Below are positions 6,775 through 15,427 of a stretch of 64,000 nt of DNA, in pieces (the first letter of the stretch is position 1; each line of letters opens with the position of its first letter). A program made the translations under genes and the position numbers. A model generated the notes under the pieces. The model had not been told where the DNA came from. It saw nothing but the letters and a program-made list of their open reading frames with translations, and ran no database searches. Source of the DNA: JBBDMX01 sp040878035 (GTDB lineage: Bacteria; Planctomycetota; Phycisphaerae; Phycisphaerales; Phycisphaeraceae); assembly GCA_040878035.1 (NCBI GenBank), contig JBBDMX010000094.1:3472-67471 (forward strand), written 5' to 3'.

Positions 6775-9700
6775 TTAGTAGTGCTCTTCGTGAGTCGCCG
6801 CGGCCAGTTTCGGATGCACATTGCGGACCCGCGCCAGATACGTCGTGCGTGGCCGGGTGTTGAGTTCGGTCAGCATGCCGTAGTTATGCGGCTGATGCGG
6901 CAGGCGGCTCTGCGCGACCTGGCTGGACGGGTCGTTCATGTTGCCGAAGATGATCGCCTGCGTCGGGCAGGCGGCCTGGCAGGCGGTGACGACCTCGCCG
7001 TCGAGGATGTTGTAGTCCTCGTCGCCGCCGGCGCTGATGCTCGGATCGGTGATGCCGCGCTTCTTGGCGCCGATGCGGGCCGCGCTAATGCGTTGCACGC
7101 AGTAGGTGCACTTTTCCATCACGCCGCGCATCCGCACCGTGACGTTGGGGTTCTGCATCAACTGGAGCGACTCGGCCACCGGGCGCTGGTATTCGAGGAA
7201 GTTGAACCGCCGCACCTTGTACGGGCAGTTGTTGGAGCAGTACCGCGTGCCGATGCAGCGGTTGTAGACCATGTCGTTGAGGCCGTCGTCGCTGTGCTGG
7301 GTCGCGCCCACGGGGCAGACCACCTCGCACGGCGCGTTCTCGCAGTGCATGCAGGTGACGGGCTGGAACTCCGACTCGGGCTGGTTGGGGTCGGGGTGGT
7401 TGGCGTCGTTGCTGTAGTAGTGATCGACGCGGATCCAGTGCATTTCCCGGCCCACAGCCACCTGGGCCTTGCCCACCACGGGGATGTTGTTCTCCGACTG
7501 GCAGGCGATGGTGCAGGCGTTGCAGCCGATGCACGCCGTCAGGTCGATGGTCATGGCCCACTGCGTGCCGGTGAACTTGTAGGGCTCGTAGAGCGACAGG
7601 TGCAGGTTGTCTTCGTGATGGCTCTTGGCGATGGACGCAGGGTTGTGCAGGAACTCGTCGAGCGTCCCGCCGCGCACCAGGTCGCGGTTCTCCATGCTGT
7701 GGTGCTTCTGCGAATCGACAAGTTGGTGCGTGCGGCCGGTGTGGGCGACCTTGACGTCGCGGACGACCCAGGGCTGATCGGTCTGCCGCAGGGCGTAAGC
7801 GTTGGCGCCGACGTTGGTGCCCACGTGGCCGGCGCGCATGCGGCCGTAGCCTAGGTGCAGCGTCATGCAGCCGTCGGCGTGGCCGGGGGTGATGAACACC
7901 GGCGCCGCGAGGCGGTAAGCACCGCTGGTCAGGTCCAGCACGTCGCCGTTTTTCGCGCCTAAATCGCGCGCGGTGGCGGGACTGACCAGCAGGGCGTTGT
8001 CCCAAGTCAGTTTGGTGATAGGTCGGGGCAGTTCCTGGAGCCAGCCATTATTGGCAAAGCGGCCGTCCCAGACCGAGGGGTCGGGGCGGAGGATGATGTC
8101 CACCTGATCGTTGGCGGCGCGTGCCGCGCTAAGTCGCGGCAGGTCGACGGCAGCCTTGGCCGTGACCGCCTTTGCCGCCCGCTGTGTCCCTGGCACCACG
8201 CCGTCGTGCAGCGCCTTTCGCCAGGCCTTCTCGAACTCCGCCCCGCTGATTTGTGTTTTCCAATAATCCTGCACGAGCCGCTGGCCGTTGCGTCCGCCTT
8301 CGCCCAGCAGCACCGTCAACAGGTCGTGCGCCGTCTTGCCGTTGTAGAGCGGGGCGATGAGCGGCTGGATGATGCCCACCGTGCCGTCCACGCTGCGTGC
8401 ATCAGACCATGATTCGAGCAGATGCGCCTGGGGGATATGCCAGTGCGACAAGGCCGCGGTTTCATCCTCATACAGGCCCAGGTGAATCCGTGTCTGCACT
8501 TTTTCGTAGTGGGCCTTGAAGCTCAGGTCGGCCGGGGCGTTGTAGACCGGGTTGCCGCCCAGCACGATCAGCGTTTCCACCAGGTTCTGGTCGATGGCCT
8601 TGACAAGGTCGCGCAAGGACTGGCCCTGATCGAGCGACGCGGCCACCGGCTCGATGAACTCGATGGGCCGATTGGGGCCGTGGTTGCCCAGCTTTTCGTT
8701 GATGGCGTGAACCAGGGCGTGCACGTGTGCGGGCTGCCCCTCACCGGTGATGACCAGCCCGCGGCCGGCGTGCTCGGCCAAATCCTGGGCCACGACCTCG
8801 ACGAACTCGGCGTCCACGGCGCCGGGCTCGACCTGGCCGACGCTGATGCCCAGCTTCGCTGCCAGCAGGCGCACGAAGCGGTCGATCTCCGCAGGCGACA
8901 GCGCCAGGCGATGGTCCGCCGTCGCCCCCGTGCTGGTCAGCGTGGACTCGACCGCGTAAAGCCGATTCATTTCACCGGCGGCGATCCCCGCGCGCACCCG
9001 CCTGCCCGCGGCAAAATCATGCGCCTGCCGCACTGACGCCGGCCCGGTGGTCACAAAATCGCTGTCCACCGCTACGATCCGTGCCGCCCGGTCAAAGTGA
9101 TAGACCGCCTGCGCATCCTCGCCAAAGGCCAGCATCGCACCTTGCCGCGACTGGTCGCGGTTCACCGGCTCATGCTGGGTCCACACCGCCTTGGGGTACT
9201 TGGCCAGCAGCGCCTGCATCTGCGCGATCAGCGTCGGCGATGTGACGGTCTCGGTCAGCAGGTACAAGCCCTGGCCTTGCTGCGTGCCAATTTTCTCGGC
9301 CGCGTTGGACATGACGGTGGTGAAGGCCGTCCACGTGTTGTATTCGCCCAGGTACTTGACCGCCTGCGAGCGGTCGGGGTCGTACATGCCCAGGATCGAG
9401 GCGATGGCGTAGATATCCGCGGCGCCGAAGGTCATCCCGGCTTTCTGCGGTGCAAATGGCCCTGGGCTGGCGGGGTGATCGGGGTTGCCGTCGATCTTGG
9501 TGGGCCGGCCGTCGTTGCTCTGCACCAACAAGCCGCGCCCGTAACCCGCCAGCACATCGCTGGTGGCGAAGTACATCGGCTTGCCCGGCACCACGTACTC
9601 AGGCTGCTTCACATAAGGAACGATCTTCTCTTCCGGCTGGCGCGTGCACCCGGCCGACAGGCCCGCCAGCGCCAGCGAGGCGCCCATGATCTGCAAAAAC

Positions 9701-9888
9701 GATCGCCGGCTGAAGCGGTCGTCCCACTCAGGCGCCCCGGCGGCAAATTCGTTGTCCACATACGCGCGAAACTCCGGCGTTTGCGCCAGCTCTTCCAGGC
9801 TGCGCCAATACTGCCGACCTTGCTTGCCCGCCAGCTTGGCACGCAAGGCTTCCAGATCCACAGATTGATCGAGTTGCGCTTGACTCAT
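6775..9888 (-). CDS. actB: Alternative Complex III iron-sulfur subunit ActB
   Basis: Large periplasmic subunit of ACIII. A Tat-type signal is visible near residue 60 (RRSFLQIMGASLALAGLSAGC), followed by a molybdopterin-oxidoreductase-like region (about 90-730) that in this family carries no molybdenum. A C-terminal four-cluster ferredoxin-like domain has CIGCNACTIAC, CMHCENAPCEVVC, CIGTRYCSNNC and CTYC...CQAAC. The NCPYKVRRFNF signature after the third motif is typical. These clusters carry electrons from quinol toward the ActA haems. I take the ATG at 9888 because it overlaps the actA stop as ATGA, giving about 1037 residues. An in-frame start at 9906 is possible. Both fused domains are complete. 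Confidence 0.95.
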   Translation of the reverse strand: MSQAQLDQSVDLEALRAKLAGKQGRQYWRSLEELAQTPEFRAYVDNEFAAGAPEWDDRFSRRSFLQIMGASLALAGLSAGCTRQPEEKIVPYVKQPEYVVPGKPMYFATSDVLAGYGRGLLVQSNDGRPTKIDGNPDHPASPGPFAPQKAGMTFGAADIYAIASILGMYDPDRSQAVKYLGEYNTWTAFTTVMSNAAEKIGTQQGQGLYLLTETVTSPTLIAQMQALLAKYPKAVWTQHEPVNRDQSRQGAMLAFGEDAQAVYHFDRAARIVAVDSDFVTTGPASVRQAHDFAAGRRVRAGIAAGEMNRLYAVESTLTSTGATADHRLALSPAEIDRFVRLLAAKLGISVGQVEPGAVDAEFVEVVAQDLAEHAGRGLVITGEGQPAHVHALVHAINEKLGNHGPNRPIEFIEPVAASLDQGQSLRDLVKAIDQNLVETLIVLGGNPVYNAPADLSFKAHYEKVQTRIHLGLYEDETAALSHWHIPQAHLLESWSDARSVDGTVGIIQPLIAPLYNGKTAHDLLTVLLGEGGRNGQRLVQDYWKTQISGAEFEKAWRKALHDGVVPGTQRAAKAVTAKAAVDLPRLSAARAANDQVDIILRPDPSVWDGRFANNGWLQELPRPITKLTWDNALLVSPATARDLGAKNGDVLDLTSGAYRLAAPVFITPGHADGCMTLHLGYGRMRAGHVGTNVGANAYALRQTDQPWVVRDVKVAHTGRTHQLVDSQKHHSMENRDLVRGGTLDEFLHNPASIAKSHHEDNLHLSLYEPYKFTGTQWAMTIDLTACIGCNACTIACQSENNIPVVGKAQVAVGREMHWIRVDHYYSNDANHPDPNQPESEFQPVTCMHCENAPCEVVCPVGATQHSDDGLNDMVYNRCIGTRYCSNNCPYKVRRFNFLEYQRPVAESLQLMQNPNVTVRMRGVMEKCTYCVQRISAARIGAKKRGITDPSISAGGDEDYNILDGEVVTACQAACPTQAIIFGNMNDPSSQVAQSRLPHQPHNYGMLTELNTRPRTTYLARVRNVHPKLAAATHEEHY

Positions 9889-10538
9889 CGGTGACACGTC
9901 GAGCAATTGGTCAACCCCTTGGTGTTGACCTTGTTTTCCCTGGCGATTTCCGCACCCAGCTTCGCACGCGCACCGCTGAACCAGTCGGTGCTGAAAACCA
10001 CGTCCTTTGGCCGCAACTGCTTCTCCGGATCACGATGGCAGTCCAGGCACCAGGTCATGTGCAGGTTCTGCGCCTTCCACGTCATGGGCATCCTGTGCAC
10101 CTCGCCATGGCATTCGGCACAGCCTACACCTTTGGCCACGTGGATGCTGTGATCAAAGTAGACAAAATCCGGCAGGTCGTTAACGCGCACCCATTGAATG
10201 GGTTGACCTTTCTCAAAACTGTCGCGCACCGGCTGGAGCATTTGGGCATTGGTCCAGATCTGCGAATGGCAGGTCATACAAACCTCCGTCGCCGGCACCC
10301 CCGCCACGCTCGAGGTTTCCGCCGACAGATGGCAGAAGCGGCAGTCAATCCCCAGTCCCGCGACGTGATGCTCGTGGCTGAAGGGCACGGGCTGGTCAAT
10401 GGCCTCGCCCACGCCCGTCTCATAGGACGAATCGAGCCACATGCGGCCAAAGCCCCCGGCGATTAACACCAACAGAGGCACACCCAAGGCGGTCGCACGG
10501 GCGATCGTGTTGGTGTATGGAGTAAAGAGCCGCTTCAT
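9885..10538 (-). CDS. actA: Alternative Complex III pentahaem cytochrome c subunit ActA
   Basis: Membrane-anchored multihaem cytochrome that collects electrons from ActB. Five CXXCH motifs are present: CRFCH (66-70), CMTCH (87-91), CAECH (140-144), CLDCH (164-168) and CSTCH (212-216, two residues from the end). An N-terminal membrane helix at about 15-32 anchors it. Extra histidines in SHEHHVAGLGIDC and FDHSIHVAKGVGC are the usual distal ligands. At 217 residues it has the family length. It is the first gene of the operon, transcribed away from sucA. The promoter should lie in 10539-10849. Confidence 0.95.
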   Translation of the reverse strand: MKRLFTPYTNTIARATALGVPLLVLIAGGFGRMWLDSSYETGVGEAIDQPVPFSHEHHVAGLGIDCRFCHLSAETSSVAGVPATEVCMTCHSQIWTNAQMLQPVRDSFEKGQPIQWVRVNDLPDFVYFDHSIHVAKGVGCAECHGEVHRMPMTWKAQNLHMTWCLDCHRDPEKQLRPKDVVFSTDWFSGARAKLGAEIARENKVNTKGLTNCSTCHR

Positions 10539-10849
10539 GGAAGCTATCGTAGCAGGCCGTCATTCGCCCCCAAACACAGGCGAGCGAATTTTCTCCGCCA
10601 TCACGTTGGTGAACGGCGCGGCTCCCTCCCCCCGCCGCGCCAGTTCACCAACGTGCCCACGAAAACAGATCACTCTGTTGGCAGCGCGCGGATGATAGCA
10701 AATGTCAACCAGCACGTGGCCGCGCCGCGGTTTTTCCACAACTTCGGAATGCATACATTTATATCTTTTTATAGTGCGGCCCACGAGTTTGGGTAGCCGC
10801 GGCCACTCTCTCTTTCGACCAGCGCCGATGGTGCTACGATGTTCTTACC
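10539..10849. promoter_or_regulatory. Divergent promoter region between actA and sucA
   Basis: This 311-bp gap without genes must carry promoters for the respiratory operon (minus) and sucAB (plus). It contains a long hairpin at 10602-10655 and a short A+T-rich island at about 10748-10785 (ACATTTATATCTTTTTATAG), unusual in this G+C-rich window and the best place for a promoter. No -35/-10 pair is convincing enough to place precisely. Confidence 0.55.
10602..10655. promoter_or_regulatory. Long inverted repeat in the actA/sucA divergent region
   Basis: The left arm (10602-10622, CACGTTGGTGAACGGCGCGGC) is the exact reverse complement of the right arm (10634-10655), apart from one extra A that would bulge. 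The loop is 11 pyrimidine-rich bases. No T-run follows, and the position upstream of both genes argues against a terminator. It could be a 5'-leader structure of the actA transcript, an operator, or another dispersed palindrome. Confidence 0.7.
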
Positions 10850-13705
10850 ATGGATGCGCCGGCCAATACCCTCAGTCTCGCTTTTGTCGAATCCCTTCTG
10901 GCCGACTACCTGCGCGATCCGGCGTCGGTGCCGCCAGACTGGCATGACTATTTCCAACGCATGCAAAAGGACCATGGCGTCAACGGCCGTCTGCGCCTGG
11001 GGCCGACCTTTCGCCCGCATTCGATCTTTCATGCCAACGGCTGGACCAGCCCTGGATTGGCATCCGGAGCTGGGGGGGTTACGGTCGCGACCGGCGATCT
11101 GGCGGTGGCGCAGACCGCCGTCCGCCAGCATCGCCTGGAACAACTCATCCGCAACTACCGCGTCCGCGGCCACATGATCGCCAAGCTCGATCCCCTGGGC
11201 ATGCCCCAGCCCCAGCCCGACGAACTGGACCCGGCCCACGTCGGACTGACCGAGGCCGACATGGACCGCCCGTTCTCGACCCCCGCGCTGCCGGGCGGGA
11301 CGATGCAGACGTTGCGGCAAATCCTCCAGCGCCTGCGCAACACCTACTGCCGATCCGTCGGCGTGCAGTTCATGCACATCGACGACCTGTCAGTGCGCCA
11401 GTGGCTCCAGTCGCGCATGGAGAGCACGGAAAACCACATCCAGCTTTCCCGCGAGTTGCAGCGCCGCATCCTGCACCGTCTCTCGGATGCCGCGATGTTC
11501 GAGCAGTTCATCCAGCGCAAGTACATCGGCGCCAAGAGCTTTTCCCTCGAGGGCGCCGAGACGCTCATCCCGCTTTTGGACCTGGCCATCGAAAAAGCTA
11601 GCGGCCAGGGCATTCGCCAGATGGTGCTGGCCATGGCGCACCGCGGCCGGCTTAACGTGCTGGCCAACATCATGCAGAAGCCCCTGGCGGACATCTTCGC
11701 CGAGTTCGAGGGCCTGCATCCCCAGCAATACATGGGCGGCGGCGACGTGAAGTACCACCTGGGCTACAGCCACGACTGGACCACCGAGTCAGGCAAGCAG
11801 GTCCACCTGTCGTTGTGCTTCAATCCCAGCCACCTGGAGTTCATCAACCCCGTGGCGCTGGGGCGCGTCCGCGCCAAGCAGGACCGCGTGCAGGATGCCC
11901 AGCGCCAAAGGTCGATGGCGCTGCTCATCCATGGCGACGCCGCCTTTGCCGGCGAGGGCGTGATCCAGGAAATCCTCAACATGAGCCAGCTTCCCGCCTA
12001 TTTCACGGGCGGAACGCTGCACGTGGTGGTGAACAATCAACTGGGTTTCACGACCTCGCCGGCGCAGGGCCGCAGCACGCCGTATTGCACGGACGTGGCC
12101 AAGATGCTCCAGAGCCCGATCTTCCACGTCAACGGCGAAGACCCCGAGGCGGTGATGCAGGTGGTGACCCTGGCGATGGACTTCCGTCAGCATTTTCGGC
12201 GCGACGTGATCATCGACATGTACTGCTTTCGCCGGCGCGGGCACAATGAAGGCGACGAACCGGCGTTCACCCAGCCGCATCTATATAAGGCCATCCGCAG
12301 CCGCCCGGCCGTGCGCGATGTCTACCTGGAGCACCTGCTGGAACTGGGCGGTGTCAGCGCGACCGAGGCGCAGCAATTCATCGAAGACCGTGCGCATCAA
12401 CTGGAGACGGCGCTGGCGGACGTGAGGCAAGGTTTGGTTATGCCTAAGCCCGCGGAGCCATTCAAGGCCGTCTGGGCCGACTACAGCGGCGCTTCGGAGG
12501 CCAGCGTCGGCGACGTGGACACGGGCGTCGCAAAGGAACGCCTGACGGCGATGCTGCGCGACCTGTCGGTCGTGCCCGAAGGCTTTGCCGTGCACCGCAA
12601 GCTGGAAAAGTTTCTTCAGGCCCGCCGCGACATGGCCCAGGGCAAGCAAGGCGTTGACTGGACCGCCGCCGAGGCCCTGGCCCTGGGCAGTATCAGCACC
12701 CAGGGTATTCCCGTGCGCATGACCGGCCAGGACGTCGAGCGCGGCACGTTCAGCCAGCGCCACGCCATTCTCCACGATCATGAGAACGACCGGATCTATA
12801 TGCCCCTGATGCACCTGGCGCCCGGCCAGGCACGCATCGAAATAGCCAACAGCCCGCTGACCGAAACCGGCGTGCTCGGGTTCGAGTACGGTTACAGCCT
12901 CGACACGCCCGACGGCCTGACCCTCTGGGAAGCTCAGTTCGGCGACTTCGTGAATGCCGCCCAAGTCATCATCGATCAGTTCATCGCCAGCGCCCAGGAC
13001 AAGTGGAACCGTCTCTCGGGCATCACGCTGCTCCTGCCCCACGGCTTTGAAGGCCAGGGGCCGGAGCACTCCAGCGCGCGGCTGGAGCGTTGGCTGGTGC
13101 TGTCGGCCGAGGAGAATATTCAGGTCGTGTACCCCACCACGCCGGCGCAGTATTTCCACGTCCTGCGCCGCCAGGTCATTCGCCCGCTACGGAAGCCCCT
13201 GGTGGTGCTGACGCCCAAGAGCCTGCTGCGCCACGAGCGCGTGGTGTCACCGCTGGACGACTTCGCCCAGGGCGCTTTTGGCCGGGTGATCCCCGACGAC
13301 CAAATCGCCAAATCACCGGAGCACCAGATCGCCAAATCCATCCGCCGCGTGCTCCTGTGTACCGGCAAGATCTACTACGAGTTGCTGGAGCACCGTGAGA
13401 AGCTCCAGCGCGACGACGTGGCGATCATCCGCATCGAGCAGCTCTATCCGTTTCCATATGAGAGTCTGCGGGGGGCGTTGGAGCCGTATGGTGACGGCAC
13501 GCAGGCGGTATGGGTGCAGGAGGAGCCGCGCAACATGGGCGCCTGGCCCTACCTGGCGGCGACCATGGCGTGCAACGACTTGTTCCACCGCATGCCCCTG
13601 AACGCCGTCACCCGCGCCGAATCCGCCAGCCCCGCCACCGGCTCGCACGGCGCCCACAAACTGGAGCAGGACGAGATCATCAGCAAAGCCTTCGGCGGGA
13701 AGTGA
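10850..13705 (+). CDS. sucA: 2-oxoglutarate dehydrogenase E1 component
   Basis: Thiamine-diphosphate enzyme that decarboxylates 2-oxoglutarate in the TCA cycle. At 951 residues it has normal E1o length. The N-terminal docking segment (FVESLLADYLRDPASVPPDWHDYF) is followed by the E1 core with HRGRLNVLANI, GDVKYHLGYS, HGDAAFAGEGVIQEILN and the cofactor-pocket VVNNQLGFTT. The C-terminal transketolase-like half has GFEYGYSL and LPHGFEGQGPEHSSARLERWL. Near residue 825 a short insertion (DDQIAKSPEHQIAKS) is encoded by a dispersed repeat absent from normal E1. The gene is followed after 114 bp by sucB. No lipoamide dehydrogenase gene is in the window. Confidence 0.95.
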   Translation: MDAPANTLSLAFVESLLADYLRDPASVPPDWHDYFQRMQKDHGVNGRLRLGPTFRPHSIFHANGWTSPGLASGAGGVTVATGDLAVAQTAVRQHRLEQLIRNYRVRGHMIAKLDPLGMPQPQPDELDPAHVGLTEADMDRPFSTPALPGGTMQTLRQILQRLRNTYCRSVGVQFMHIDDLSVRQWLQSRMESTENHIQLSRELQRRILHRLSDAAMFEQFIQRKYIGAKSFSLEGAETLIPLLDLAIEKASGQGIRQMVLAMAHRGRLNVLANIMQKPLADIFAEFEGLHPQQYMGGGDVKYHLGYSHDWTTESGKQVHLSLCFNPSHLEFINPVALGRVRAKQDRVQDAQRQRSMALLIHGDAAFAGEGVIQEILNMSQLPAYFTGGTLHVVVNNQLGFTTSPAQGRSTPYCTDVAKMLQSPIFHVNGEDPEAVMQVVTLAMDFRQHFRRDVIIDMYCFRRRGHNEGDEPAFTQPHLYKAIRSRPAVRDVYLEHLLELGGVSATEAQQFIEDRAHQLETALADVRQGLVMPKPAEPFKAVWADYSGASEASVGDVDTGVAKERLTAMLRDLSVVPEGFAVHRKLEKFLQARRDMAQGKQGVDWTAAEALALGSISTQGIPVRMTGQDVERGTFSQRHAILHDHENDRIYMPLMHLAPGQARIEIANSPLTETGVLGFEYGYSLDTPDGLTLWEAQFGDFVNAAQVIIDQFIASAQDKWNRLSGITLLLPHGFEGQGPEHSSARLERWLVLSAEENIQVVYPTTPAQYFHVLRRQVIRPLRKPLVVLTPKSLLRHERVVSPLDDFAQGAFGRVIPDDQIAKSPEHQIAKSIRRVLLCTGKIYYELLEHREKLQRDDVAIIRIEQLYPFPYESLRGALEPYGDGTQAVWVQEEPRNMGAWPYLAATMACNDLFHRMPLNAVTRAESASPATGSHGAHKLEQDEIISKAFGGK
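13300..13341. repeat. Duplicated dispersed repeat unit inside sucA
   Basis: The sequence ACCAAATCGCCAAATCACC is followed at once by ACCAGATCGCCAAATCC, giving two near-identical units in frame. The same GATCGCCAAATC unit recurs outside genes at 33612-33639. The insertion falls in a surface loop before the RRVLLCTGKIYYEL strand, where tolerance is plausible. Confidence 0.65.
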
Positions 13706-13819
13706 GGAATTTCGGATTTCGAATTTCGGATTTCGGATTTGGCGAAACCCAGCCGCTTGCGGCTTAGCATCTTCAAATCCGACATCCGAAATCCGAAATT
13801 CGAAATCGTGAGAAACCCC
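13706..13819. repeat. Dispersed GGATTTCGGATTT repeat pair between sucA and sucB
   Basis: GAATTTCGGATTTCGAATTT at 13707-13735 and its inverted copy, ATCCGAAATCCGAAATTCG, at 13781-13804 flank a GCCGCTTGCGGC palindrome. The whole gap can fold into one long stem-loop. It lies in the sucAB transcript just upstream of the sucB ribosome site, so it may affect the E1 to E2 ratio. Confidence 0.7.
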
Positions 13820-15145
13820 ATGTCCATCGAACTGAAGATCCCCGAAGTCGGCGAATCCATCACTGAGGCCACGATCGGCAAGTGGCTCAAAGAGGAGGGC
13901 GATGCCGTCGAAAAGGACGAGACGCTGGCGGAGCTGGAAACCGACAAGGTGACCGTCGAGCTGCCGGCGCCGGCGTCGGGCACGCTGGCGAAGATCATGA
14001 AGAAGAAGGGCGAGACGGCCAAGGTGGGCCAGGTCATCGCCATGTTGGAGGAAGGCGAGGGCAAGGCTCAGAAGAAGAAGCCCGCCAGTGAGAGGGAAGA
14101 CGCCGCGGAGGAGAAAGGCAAGGAGGACGAGAAGGAGCCTGCCCGCAAGGCCAAGAGCGCGGTGCCCGCGGTCGCCGGTGGTCCTGAGGAGATTCGGCCC
14201 CGGCCTTCGGCGCGGGTGGAGGAGTTGCCGCACGTCATGCCTGCCGCTCGCCGGGAGCTGGTGGAGCGGGGTCTGGACGCCGGTGAGGTCAAAGGCACCG
14301 GCCCGGCGGGGCGCATCCTTAAGGAAGACGTGCAGCGTGCCGCGGTGGGAGGTGAAGCTGAAGATCGCGAAGCGCCAGCCGAGTCCGCCGGCGCCGCCGC
14401 TGGGGAGTCGGCGCGGCTTGCGGGGGCGCCGCCCGACGGTGACCGCCAAGAGGAAGTCGTGGACATGAGCCCTATTCGCCGCCGCATCGCCCAGCGCCTG
14501 GTCGAGGCTCAGCACCAAGCCGCCTTGCTCACCACCTTCAACGAAGTCGATATGTCCCGCGTCATGGCCTTGCGTGCTCAGTACAAGGAAGCGTTCGAGA
14601 AGCGCTACCAGATCAAGCTCGGCTTCATGTCCTTCTTCGTCAAGGCGGTGGTCGATGCCCTGCGGCTTTTTCCCGCGCTCAACGCGGAAATCCGCGGCGG
14701 CGAAAAAATCGCCTACCGCAACTACTACGACATCGGCATCGCCGTGAGCACCCAGCGCGGCCTGGTCGTGCCGGTCATCCGCTCGGCGCAGCGCCTAAGC
14801 TTCGCCGAGATCGAAGCGGCGATCCACGATTTTGGCCAGCGCGCCCAGAATAACCGCATCACCCTGGAAGACCTCCAGGGCGGCACGTTCACCATCACCA
14901 ACGGCGGTGTGTTCGGCTCGCTGCTGTCGACGCCCATCGTCAACCCGCCCCAGTCAGGCGTCCTGGGCATGCACGCCATCCAGGAGCGACCCATCGCCTC
15001 GGGCGGTCAGGTCGTCATCCGCCCCATGATGTATGTGGCGCTGACCTACGACCACCGTATCGTCGATGGCCGCGAAGCCGTGACCTTCCTGCATCGCGTG
15101 AAGGAAGCGATCGAAGAGCCGGCCCGCATGCTGCTGGAAGTGTGA
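13820..15145 (+). CDS. sucB: Dihydrolipoyl succinyltransferase, 2-oxoglutarate dehydrogenase E2
   Basis: Core E2 subunit that moves the succinyl group from the lipoyl arm to CoA. About 441 residues. The N-terminal lipoyl domain (MSIELKIPEVGESITEATIG, with lipoyl lysine in ETDKVTVEL) is followed by a long charged linker, a peripheral-subunit-binding domain (LPHVMPAARRELVERGLDAGEVKGTGPAGRI) and the catalytic domain ending in ALTYDHRIVDGREAVTFL with the catalytic HRIVDG. The start at 13820 gives the canonical N-terminus; earlier in-frame codons are repeat sequence. It is read with sucA. Confidence 0.95.
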   Translation: MSIELKIPEVGESITEATIGKWLKEEGDAVEKDETLAELETDKVTVELPAPASGTLAKIMKKKGETAKVGQVIAMLEEGEGKAQKKKPASEREDAAEEKGKEDEKEPARKAKSAVPAVAGGPEEIRPRPSARVEELPHVMPAARRELVERGLDAGEVKGTGPAGRILKEDVQRAAVGGEAEDREAPAESAGAAAGESARLAGAPPDGDRQEEVVDMSPIRRRIAQRLVEAQHQAALLTTFNEVDMSRVMALRAQYKEAFEKRYQIKLGFMSFFVKAVVDALRLFPALNAEIRGGEKIAYRNYYDIGIAVSTQRGLVVPVIRSAQRLSFAEIEAAIHDFGQRAQNNRITLEDLQGGTFTITNGGVFGSLLSTPIVNPPQSGVLGMHAIQERPIASGGQVVIRPMMYVALTYDHRIVDGREAVTFLHRVKEAIEEPARMLLEV

Positions 15146-15427
15146 GTGAAGGGGGAATCCGGTACTGGCCACCAAAGCATCAGGGGACCTCAGGAAGGGG
15201 CAAGAGGGAAGTACAAAGACACGAAGTCACGATGAACGAAAAGAGAAAATCCGAAATTGGGGTCGGGCATTACGTAAGTCTTGCTGTCACAATGCCTTGG
15301 TTTATTTGTGCACGACAGAAAGCCCAGCCGCTCCCGCGGCTGGGACTCCCACCCGCGGGAGCGGGTGGGCTTTCGGGTTTGCCGCGCCGATTCCTGATGC
15401 CTCGTCCTTCCAGCTATACTCACACCT
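15146..15427. repeat. Gene-free stretch with repeat relics and a strong hairpin after sucB
   Basis: No gene is seen in these 282 bp. It holds relics of two dispersed repeats (AAGACACGAAGTCACGATGAA at about 15213-15233, AAATCCGAAATT at 15246). It also contains a strong hairpin at 15321-15371 whose 19-base arms, AGCCCAGCCGCTCCCGCGG and CCGCGGGAGCGGGTGGGCT, pair with one mismatch. The hairpin is followed by TTTCGGGTTT and could end the sucAB transcript. Confidence 0.6.

Noticed and set aside
13739..13819. Upstream in-frame extension of sucB
   Set aside because: Encoded by the inverted dispersed repeat; the lipoyl domain begins normally at 13820.
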